Shown here: one piece after another, positions 1-6,684 of the stretch
How the letters are laid out: every line of letters begins with the position of its first letter
How positions within the stretch are numbered: the first letter of the stretch is position 1
Origin: Chlamydomonas sphaeroides
Taxonomy: Eukaryota > Chlorophyta > Chlorophyceae > Chlamydomonadales > Chlamydomonadaceae
Reading direction: 5' to 3'
NCBI GenBank assembly: GCA_001662425.1
Contig: BDDC01000848.1
Coordinates: 10,104 to 20,590, forward strand
Length of the DNA: 10,487 nucleotides
Made by a program: the position numbers and the translations under genes
Notes under the pieces: model-generated
Told to the model about the DNA's origin: nothing
The model's database searches: none
Seen by the model: only the letters and a program-made list of their open reading frames with translations

Positions 1-1
1 A

Positions 2-1058
2 ATGCCCTGGGGTGCCAAGCCCCAGAGCATCAACTGCGAGTGGACGGGCTTCATGACGGGGGGTGAGGCCCCGACGCCGAGCAAGCAAGCAAGCGACGTT
101 AGCGACGTCAGTGTGCCTGGTAGTGCCCGGTGGGGCCGTGTGACCCTGATCACCCCGACCATCCGAGGACCCTGAGGACCGCCCGGGCCTGTGGGTGTCC
201 GCAGGCTGCCTCATGGACGAAGGCGGCAGCGGCCACGCGCTGCTGTCGTTTGAGCTGCACCACATGCTGTGGCACCAGGAGCGGGAGGCGGCGGCAGCGG
301 CTGGCCCGCCGGCTGCCGCGCACGACAACCGCGCGGCCGCGGCAGCAGGCGGGCGGGGGCTGAAGCAACGCATGGCGCCCACCGCCGCAAACACGCTGAA
401 GCTGCCAAAGGTTTGTCGTCGTCCGCGCACGCTTGCACAGCCCGGCGCTGCCTGGTCGTTGGGCAGGGGCGCCGTGCAGTGCGTTTCGTTATCCATGCGT
501 GGAAACCAGCGAGCAGAGTAGCCCAAGAGAGCAGCAGCGTGCGCGCGTGGGGCGGTGCGCATGTGTGGCTTGGATGGGCTGTTGTGGCGCAGCTCGGAGA
601 AGGGCTCTGGTGCTTTTGTGTGTGGCCGTGTTCTGGTTCCCGGGCGGAGGGCCCCGGGGCTGCTGCTACGCTGGCTGCTGACGCCTCTGGCCTGCGACCC
701 GCCGCGTCCCATGCAGCAGGCCGACGACCCGGCTTCGGAGCCCCGCCCCTCGAACACAACGCAGAAGGCCGACGACCCGGCCTCGGAGCCCCGCCCCTCG
801 AACACCACGCAGCAGTCGCTTGACACACAGCTGCTGTACGACGTGTCCTACAACGAGCTACTGGAGCTCAATGCGGCAGCGGTCCTGTTGGGCAGGCAGC
901 AGGAGCTCCTGACGGTGCCCGTGTGGTGGCTTGACCGGCCGGTACGGCAGGTGACCGGCATGGCGGAATCTGTACGGCAGCAGTACGACACATGGCGGAC
1001 GAGGTGTCGGGCGCTGCGGTACTATGAGCTGCCGGAGGAGCGCCGGCGGCAATGGTAG
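2..1058 (+). CDS. 3' part of an unrecognised multi-exon gene
   Basis: Three exons fit together: 2-62, 205-410 and 717-1058 (stop TAG 1056-1058). Intron 1 starts GTGAGG at 63 and ends CAG at 204 (phase 1: split G|GC gives Gly). Intron 2 starts GTTTGT at 411 and ends CAG at 716 or 719 (phase 0 either way). About 202 residues are visible. Exon 1 contains INCEWTGFMTGG, exon 2 has CLMDEGGSG and HALLSFELHHMLWHQERE followed by an Ala-rich linker, and exon 3 starts with two copies of a 16-residue repeat (core ADDPASEPRPSNTTQ), then a charged, helix-prone end with YNELLELN, VPVWWLDRPV and RRRQW at the C-terminus. The ATG at 2 may be internal, since the gene can run in from upstream. I do not recognise the family; there is no clear membrane segment or catalytic motif. 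Phase agreement at both introns and GC-rich third positions support that it is real. Confidence 0.6.
720..815 (+). repeat. 48-bp in-frame tandem duplication in coding exon
   Basis: Units 720-767 and 768-815 are nearly identical (three differences seen). Each encodes a 16-residue unit with core ADDPASEPRPSNTTQ, ending in K in the first copy and Q in the second. The substitutions are few and the length is a multiple of three, so this is a recent in-frame duplication. It lies directly after the splice acceptor of the last exon of the 2-1058 gene and extends a Pro/Ser/Thr-rich, probably disordered segment. Confidence 0.85.
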
Positions 1059-1078
1059 CGGATGTGGCTTTATGATGG

Positions 1079-1205
1079 CTGGCGGCGGGCCCCCGGGGAT
1101 GAGGGCGCGTAGGGGGCTTCGGCCCTCCTGATCGCCCTACCTCCTTAAATTATGGCGAGTCAAGCTCGCCGTATATCTATTTCTATTTCTATTTCTGGCG
1201 GCGGG
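1079..1205 (+). mobile_element. Short retroposon-like insertion with 11-bp target-site duplication
   Basis: CTGGCGGCGGG occurs at 1079-1089 and again at 1195-1205. Between them is a 105-bp insert (1090-1194) unlike its GC-rich surroundings. It has a GC-rich stem closed by a TTCG loop near 1111-1125, an A/T-rich stretch, a perfect 6-bp hairpin (GGCGAG 1154-1159, CTCGCC 1165-1170, extendable through a T-G pair), and a tail of near-perfect TTTCTA units up to 1194. A hairpin followed by short tandem repeats and a target duplication is the layout of the 3' end of some LINEs and their SINE partners; a 5'-truncated copy would look like this. The family is not identified. It lies 21 bp after the stop codon of the upstream gene, so it is probably part of its 3' UTR. 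Confidence 0.55.
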
Positions 1206-2143
1206 TGGCGCATGTGGGTGCTTCTCCGTTCCACCGGCAGCGGCCGTTCCGACCAAGGCGTGACGCAAGTTTTATAATGCTGTCGCCCTCCATGTCGACG
1301 TGGGATTACTTAGAGCGAGGGTCCGCAGGTCACCGCACTGCAGCAGCCGGCGGACTAACGTACTTTCCTGTAGGGTATTTTCAGCGCAGTCGGCTGTACA
1401 CGCGCGGTGGGCTTTGCGTTGGGCACAGGCCCTCAAGCGCGAGGTCCTCTTGGTATGTGTTGTACATCAGGCGTGCTGCGGGTTGTTTCCTGGATGCGGG
1501 CGCGCCTTAACTTGCTTGTGCCGTACGCCGGTAGCGGCTGCGTCGCATTGGCGCTGGTTGAGGAGGCCCGGGCCCGCGGCCTGGAGCCGAATGGGAGCCC
1601 AGCAAGCGCCGAGAGCCCGGCCTGTGTGCGGGCAGCGAGCCTGCCTCTCGCTGCGGGCCATTGCTACGCGCGCCCGAGACCGCAAACCCGTCGTTAAGGC
1701 TTGTTTATGGCTACGTGCGTGCGGCGGGCTGCGAGGCATGCATGAGACGCTGAAGCGCTCCGTGCGGAGCTAGGCGGGGGTGCTAGCGCATGCCCTCGCG
1801 TGCGTGGGACGACGGACGGAGCGGGGACGGAGCGTGCACGTGGGGGGCGTCTCCGGTGGGTGGATGGGACTGCGCTGTGGCAGCAGCCCGGCGGCGTGCG
1901 TGAGATGAGTGGGCTTGTGATGCACGGCGTGGGGGCTTATTAGGGTAGGATGCATGCCTCCTACCTACCCCTATGCGACGGGGTGGGTGGAATGCAGGGA
2001 GTTGTTGACTGTGCATGAGCGCGATCGATGCATGCAGGGTGCGGCAGGTCTCGCACAGAGCTAACATTACATATCTTGGTTAGTCAAGATGCGGGCCAAG
2101 CTGCAGTCGCGTCGTTGACTGAGCGAGGGAGCGGGCAGGACAA
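1206..2143. other. Long 3' UTR or intergenic stretch without a convincing gene
   Basis: Open frames here are short, overlap on both strands and lack splice-compatible neighbours or recognisable motifs, so I call no gene. The stretch is mixed in composition, with AT-rich patches and several GCATGC-type palindromic bits. It carries a perfect 7-bp hairpin at 1944-1965 (GGTAGGA, 8-nt loop, TCCTACC) and a perfect 6-bp hairpin at 2073-2090 (ATCTTG, loop GTTAGT, CAAGAT). If the TGTAA at 2144 is the true poly(A) signal of the first gene, the whole stretch is its roughly 1.1-kb 3' UTR. Confidence 0.5.
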
Positions 2144-2148
2144 TGTAA
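2144..2148 (+). promoter_or_regulatory. Candidate poly(A) signal TGTAA for the 2-1058 gene
   Basis: TGTAA is the usual polyadenylation signal in Chlamydomonas and its relatives. This is the first one I see on the + strand after the stop at 1058, about 1.09 kb downstream. A second lies at 2378-2382. The distance is long but allowed; the motif is only five bases, so chance occurrence is possible. Confidence 0.35.
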
Positions 2149-2391
2149 GCAGCACGCCCGGCGGAGGCTTGTGGCTCGCTGCGTGTGTAGCAAGCGGGTC
2201 CAAGAGGGGCTTTCCGGATGGTCTTGAGCCCGCGGGTGGTGGCGTTGATGCTGCCACATGCTGATCAACTGTATGTCGTGTCGCTCAGCGTGTGCCGTGT
2301 TGCGTCCCTAATCTGATCATGTGCGCATCGAGGTGTGGCGGGATAGCTCAACTACGGTATACCCCTACGGAGGGCGATGTAACGAATCCTT

Positions 2392-3064
2392 CTTCCCCAG
2401 CGGCGAGCTGGTGCTCAGCCACCCGCCACGCCCCCCTCCAGTCCCCCCCTTCTTCCAACGCGCTGCCCCTGGCAGCCGCCGCTGCCCTCGGATCCCCCGC
2501 CAAAGCCCCCCGCTCCCCCGAGCTCGCCGCGCGCCGACGGCCCGCCAGACGCGGCTACCACGGCACCGCTGCACGCGCGGTGGTGCTCGTGCGGGCGGCG
2601 CTGGGCCGCATGGCGCCCGCCGACGCCGCCTCGCTCGCCGCGGCCGCCAGCAGCGCTGCTGCGCCCGGCAGCGCCGTACCGCCCGCCAAGCGTGGTGCGC
2701 CCCTGGCATTACTGCCGGGCTTGCTGCCTGTGACGCGGCCCCCTCGCCGCCCCCGGCGGGCGGCGGCGGTGGCGCCGCCTCGGGCGCAGCCGCTGGCGTC
2801 CAGGACGCCGTACTGCTGGCCCCACCAGCCCCGCCTGGGGCTGCTCGAGCGGCCTCGGCCGGCCCCGAGGCCCCCCCATGGACCCGCCGTGGCGAGCGAT
2901 CCGCGGGGTCCGTGTGCTGACCGCGGTGGCCCCCGGGCGCGAATGCGAGTGCCAACGCAGCCCCTAACACCGCAACGCTGGCTTCCGCTTGGCGCCGCCA
3001 GAGGCCGAGCTCGGCCTCGTGCCGCGGCCGAGCACGGGCTTCTTGTACTTCTAGTACTTTGCAC
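2392..3064 (+). pseudogene. Decayed Ala/Pro-rich coding-like region with frame changes and a stop
   Basis: From a possible acceptor (CCCCAG near 2400) coding-like composition moves between frames. About 2450-2710 the best frame reads an Ala-rich segment including RAALGRMAPADAASLAAAASS. About 2705-2880 another frame reads AACDAAPSPPPAGGGGG and onward. After a seven-C run at about 2871-2877 a third frame is best, with WRAIRGVRVLTAVAPGRE, then TAA near 2969, then AGFRLAPPEAELGLVPRPST and a TAG near 3058. The changes at about 2705 and at the C-run look like single-base indels, though unrecognised introns or assembly errors in homopolymers could mimic this. The opposite strand also has a long open frame here (2365-3297), which is common in GC-rich DNA. 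No family is recognised. Decay of a gene or of a transposon protein fits equally well. Confidence 0.3.
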
Positions 3065-3078
3065 GTTGAGTAACCCAG

Positions 3079-3202
3079 TCCGTCACGCACCTGCAACTGG
3101 AGGGACGGAGGGCTTGGAGGTCCGTCCAGCGGTCGGTGCCTCAAGCCTGCCCGTGCGGCGCAGCGCGGCAGCGAGCCGCCGGCAGGCAGATGCCCGAGCG
3201 AG
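3079..3202 (+). other. Possible exon, low support
   Basis: An acceptor-like AACCCAG ends at 3078, and the following frame is open for 41 codons plus one base up to a donor-like GTAGGG at 3203. It begins SVTHLQLEGRRAWRSVQRS and later contains two close Cys (CPCG). Codons are GC-rich at the third position. I found no neighbouring exon with matching phase and no family, so this may be a leftover of the decayed region just upstream or chance. Confidence 0.2.
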
Positions 3203-3992
3203 GTAGGGGCGCTGCCGCTGTACGGCAGGGCGGCGGCCGCCAATCGGGCCGCCCCCCCAGACTCTTCTGGCGCGGCACATTGCTTGCAGGCGAGCACTCA
3301 GCACTACCTGATGAGCTGGGGGCGCCTTGCCCCACTACAGATATAGAAGTAGAAGTGGAGGCACAGCGGGGATTGAGCCGCCGTGATTCAAGGAGGCAGG
3401 GCCGGCCGCCCCGACCCCCCACGACAGGCGTCCGGCGCTCAGCGTCAAGGCCAGCGAGCGCCGCGCACCTGATGCGGCAGGGCGTGCAGGGGTTGTGGGT
3501 CTTCCCCACCCTGTCGTACCTGTTCGGCTGGTGGTTGGCGCGGTGTCTCCCCGCCCATACACGCCTTCCCTCCTGCCTGCAACGACATGTGTTTCACATG
3601 CGTCGTAACCACTTCTATACCTAGTCCTAGTGCTAGCTTTGTTTCTACCTGTTCCCATTCACAGGGAGCTGCTACCCAGCTACCGTACGTGCGCCCCCAC
3701 CCGCACGCCCAGCCCGGCAGGGCCAGCTTCACAATCCGTTGCGGGTGTGGGGGCCGAGTGCAGGAGGCCGAGTGCGTTTCAGTGCCCGCTCCTCGTGACC
3801 GCCTCGGCCTCGGCTGCCGCCATCTGCCTCCCGGCCGCCAGGTGTTCTATTCCGACGGTGCTGCGAGCGCATGCAGGATTTCTACCTGCTGGCCCCGTCT
3901 GCGCCGGTCTTTGTCCTGCTTTCTCTCCCCGCATACGCACGAACACGCTTCTTCCCGCCCGGCCCCTGTCCGCCCGGCCGCCTCTTGATCAG
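3203..3992. other. No recognised gene; hairpin plus TAGAAG tail inside
   Basis: Several frames are open over parts of this stretch but none shows motifs or phase-compatible splice pairs. A hairpin at 3319-3333 (GGGGC, loop GCCTT, GCCCC) is followed at 3341-3356 by ATATAGAAGTAGAAGT, a layout like the tail of the insertion at 1090-1194 but with a different repeat unit and no clear target duplication. The end of the stretch (about 3895-3992) is pyrimidine-rich and ends TTGATCAG, which suits the 3' end of the intron before the exon at 3993. Upstream exons of the next gene should lie here or further left, but I cannot place them. Confidence 0.4.
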
Positions 3993-5057
3993 GTGCATCT
4001 TTGAGACTCAGCTGCCTTCAATCCTGCCGAAGGCCGACCCCGCATGGAACTTCACTGACGAGGGCATCGGTGAGGGAAGGGCAGAGGCCATGGTCCCCGC
4101 ATGCCTGCGCGGTGTCCCGCCAGGCCATGCCCCAGGCATGATACGTAGCTCTAGCCGCGCCAGCATCCAGCTGGTGTCCGTCAGCCCAGCCAGCTGCCTC
4201 CCCACACGGCCGTGCCATGCATGACCAAGCGCAGGAAAATGGGGTTACGTCGCCAACACGACCGGCGCGGAGATCCGGTTCCAGATCGACTCTCGGCTGA
4301 CGTCGTTGGACCCATCCACCCACAAGCCTGCTGCCGATGGCGCGGCGGCTGCTTCCCCAAAGGTTCCCGTCAACACACAAACACACATGGAGTTCTAATC
4401 TACTTAACACAAGCACAAACCACATGGCGCCTCGGCGGGTCGCGTCTTGGGCTACCCACCGCGACCCCATCTAGCCACGCAGGGCCAGGCCCAGGGCCTG
4501 CTGTCTGCTGGGGATGGGGGCGCGCCGCCCTCGCGCGAGGTCGCAAGCAGCCCTCGTGTCTCACATTGATACTTATCAGCGTCGACTATGCTTTTCTTAA
4601 TGAGCTTCATGGATGCTGTTGACGCAAATGTGAATGCGAGATCGCGAGGCCGTGCTGGGCCCCCCCCTTCCTGCCGCCTCAGTGCCCCTTTCTTCCCTTT
4701 CCTCCCGGCCTCCCTGCCCTCCCGCTGCCTCGCTTCCCGCCTCAGGCCCTGCTCAAGGTGGCCTTCCTGCGCAGCTACGAGCACATGGGCGTCGCGGAGC
4801 TGGAGTGCGAGGAGGGCTGCGCCTGCGACCGCCAGAGCCTGGACGGCGGGACGTAGGAGCGCACGAGCCTAGTGCGAACGAGCGAGGGGCTGGGTGGCGC
4901 GGGAATGCAGGGGGGCGATGGGCCACATGACACCACATGGCGGGTTGGTAAACAAAAGAGGTTGGCATGAGCTCCCGCTTGCCCACCCACCAACCCACAG
5001 GTGGCTATCCACAGCTTCACGGCTACTGCGGCCGAGCGCTGCGTTCTGCGGATTTGA
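3993..5057 (+). CDS. C-terminal domain of SGNH/GDSL-esterase-associated algal protein (partial, possibly frameshifted)
   Basis: Exons: 3993-4069, 4235-4362, 4746-4852 and 5001-5057. Exon 1 reads CIFETQLPSILPKADPAW then NFTDEGI and ends phase 1 at GTGAGG; exon 2 starts with GA so the split codon is Gly, giving NFTDEGIGKWGYVANTTGAE, then IRFQIDSRL; it ends phase 0 at a weak donor (GTTCCC). Exon 3 reads ALLKVAFLRSYEHMGVAELE then CEEGCACDRQSLDGG. From memory this series (aromatic-DEG, GYVA..GAEI, LRSYE-MG-A..C..GC.C, LDG) is the beta-rich domain that follows an SGNH/GDSL-like hydrolase domain in a family expanded in Chlamydomonas-type algae, probably secretory. The closing strand VAIHSFTATAAERCVLRI (5001-5054, TGA 5055) also fits, but the exon-3 donor GTAGGA at 4853 leaves phase 2, which reads the last exon in another frame ending TAG at 5062. 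Without splicing, exon 3 stops at 4854-4856. No catalytic GDS or D..H block was found upstream. Confidence 0.5.
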
Positions 5058-5118
5058 GTTCTAGAGGTGGGCTGCGCTAGTTCGTGCTGGACCTCATGCT
5101 CCCTGCCGCCGACGTCCA

Positions 5119-5133
5119 GTGTGTGTGTGTGTG
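5119..5133. repeat. (GT)n microsatellite
   Basis: A perfect GT dinucleotide run of about 7-8 units lies just downstream of the 3993-5057 gene. It is ordinary simple sequence. A short 13-bp tandem (GCCTGCGCCCTCA twice) lies near 5260-5286. Confidence 0.8.
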
Positions 5134-5333
5134 CTGGCAGAGCTGCTCCCTCGCGAAGTGCTGGGGAGCGCGGGCCTCAAAGTTGGCGTGCGAGGCCCCC
5201 GGGCTGAGTCATGGGGCCGTGGGCTGATGTCCGAGCCATGGTCACGTGTGGTCCTCCTGCCTGCGCCCTCAGCCTGCGCCCTCAGCCTGTCCCCCGCCCC
5301 TAAAATAGTCCCGGCTACAACCGCATAATGACC

Positions 5334-5407
5334 GACTGTTTGCGTCTGGTCAGGGTGGCCTCTTTTTGGGGCGAGCCATGCACCCATGCGCAGCTGGGAC
5401 AAGTTTT
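5334..5407 (+). repeat. Left copy of an inverted dispersed repeat
   Basis: Matches the reverse complement of 6227-6295 in three exact blocks: TGCGTCTGGTC, GGGGCGAGCCATGCACCC (18 bases) and CAGCTGGGACA, separated by small indels and a few substitutions. It does not encode a recognisable protein. It is either a terminal inverted repeat of a roughly 960-bp element or one of two independent copies of a genome repeat. Confidence 0.6.
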
Positions 5408-6226
5408 AGCAACGAAGAACCAGCGTGCAAGTCATGGCAAGATAATATCCACCCCTCCCCACCCCCCGGGCTTGACTCAGCCATTTTCGTACGTACCTGG
5501 GTCGCAGGGTTGCGGTGCGTTGGTCGTCGGTTGCTGATTGTGGACTGCTGGCTGCTGTGCTGCTGTCTGTGCTGCTGCCGCCTGCGCTGGCAGGGAGAGC
5601 GAGACGGCCGGGGCCACGTGTGCTCGGGAGGGCATTTGGTTGGGTTGGGCGGGCTCATGCGGGATTCGGCTCGCTGTGTGGTGTCGCTCGGTCGGTGGGT
5701 CTAGGGGTGGTGCGAGGGGTCTTGCACCTTGTGAGCTCCTACGGCGTGTAGGGTCCAAGACAGCTTCGTGGGTTGGTTGCGAACTTGCGATGTCCGCGTC
5801 GTCCCGTGCCCGTTGATGGACGTTGTCAGTTGGTGGCGCGAAGGCGACGTGCACCGATCGGACCCGGCACCATGGCTCTTAGGAGGGTGCCACGCTGTGC
5901 AGATGCAGCGGTCGGGTTAGGTCAGGTGCTGCACCCTCACGCTCTGGCGCAGGACACTGCCCACCCCCCATCCAATCTCTACCACGGCGTTGTTATGCTG
6001 TGGGTGCGGTGGGTGCTTCTGCCTCCTATCTCGAGGCGCAGGTCGCCGCCGCCAGTCGCCGGAGCCACAAAATGTCCTCACCAACGCCGCAAGAGCTGCG
6101 AACGAAGACTTGGCGACGGCCGGGAAGCCAGCCGTGCCACTCTTGCCGCCCATGCCGCCAGGTCCCCACCTATCGTTGATGCGCAACGCACGGCCATCCG
6201 CCCCCCACCCCTCCGCTTTCTGCGCC
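5408..6226. other. Convergent intergenic DNA between inverted repeat copies
   Basis: No open frame here has splice partners, motifs or a consistent coding look; the longest (+ strand 5773-6618) is Arg/Pro/Ala-rich, as expected by chance at this GC content. The stretch separates the 3' end of the + strand gene (5057) from the 3' end of the - strand gene (6685). A small perfect hairpin (GGCACC/GGTGCC) lies near 5867-5892. If 5334-5407 and 6227-6295 are termini of one element, this is its non-coding interior. Confidence 0.4.
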
Positions 6227-6295
6227 AAACCTGTCCCAGCTGGGGTGCATGGCTCGCCCCGGAAAGGCCACCCAGACCAGACGCACACCGTCAAC
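6227..6295 (-). repeat. Right copy of the inverted dispersed repeat
   Basis: Reverse-complement partner of 5334-5407, with the same three exact blocks. TGCATGGCTCG, which is part of this copy (6246-6256), recurs at 6341-6351, and CTTTCTGC occurs before both, so a third, internally deleted copy may sit at about 6320-6355. This copy adjoins the candidate poly(A) signal of the - strand gene. Confidence 0.6.
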
Positions 6296-6297
6296 GC

Positions 6298-6302
6298 TTA
6301 CA
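6298..6302 (-). promoter_or_regulatory. Candidate poly(A) signal TGTAA for the ShKT-MRH gene
   Basis: TTACA on the + strand is TGTAA on the - strand, 383-387 bases after the stop codon at 6685-6687, a normal 3' UTR length for a volvocine alga. I see no other copy between the stop and this point. It lies just outside the right repeat copy, whose sequence would then begin about at the cleavage site. Confidence 0.5.
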
Positions 6303-6684
6303 GTCGACCTACTTGAACGCCCTTTCTGCCCACAGCCCGTTGCATGGCTCGGCCAGGCGAGGCACCAGCAGTCGGGGCGCGCGCGGAGACGGTCGGGCCA
6401 GCCACCGAGCCAGCACCACAGTTGCGCCTGCACAGTCACCGCCGCACGCGGCGACGACACGCCCTTCCACGTGTCGGGTGCTTCGATCCCCCTCCTGCCG
6501 ACACGCAGCACATACCCACATACCGCTACGCAGCGAGCCCACTCCGCGGCACCGCCTGCGCTTCCGGTCGTCCGCCCTCGCCTGCTGCCGCCCCGCTGCT
6601 GCGCGCATCGCCGCATGACTGCCACCGCACCACGACCCGACGGACCGCCCCCACCGTAACGGTGATGACTGCCGCCCCCTGCCC

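Noticed and set aside
2338..2391. tRNA-like or SINE A/B-box pattern (GGGATAGCTCAACTACGG followed by AACGAATCC)
   Set aside because: The two boxes have about the right spacing, but no acceptor, anticodon or T-stem pairing could be drawn, and the B-box carries an insertion.
2365..3297. 310-aa open frame on the - strand
   Set aside because: Low-complexity Ala/Gly/Arg sequence with no motif; at this GC content long antisense frames are expected opposite coding-like DNA.
6478..6500. T-arm-like TTCGATCCC
   Set aside because: The flanking bases do not form a 5-bp stem and no other tRNA arms are present.
5773..6618. 281-aa open frame on the + strand
   Set aside because: Arg/Pro/Ala-rich composition without motifs or splice partners; it also runs through the repeat copy at 6227-6295.
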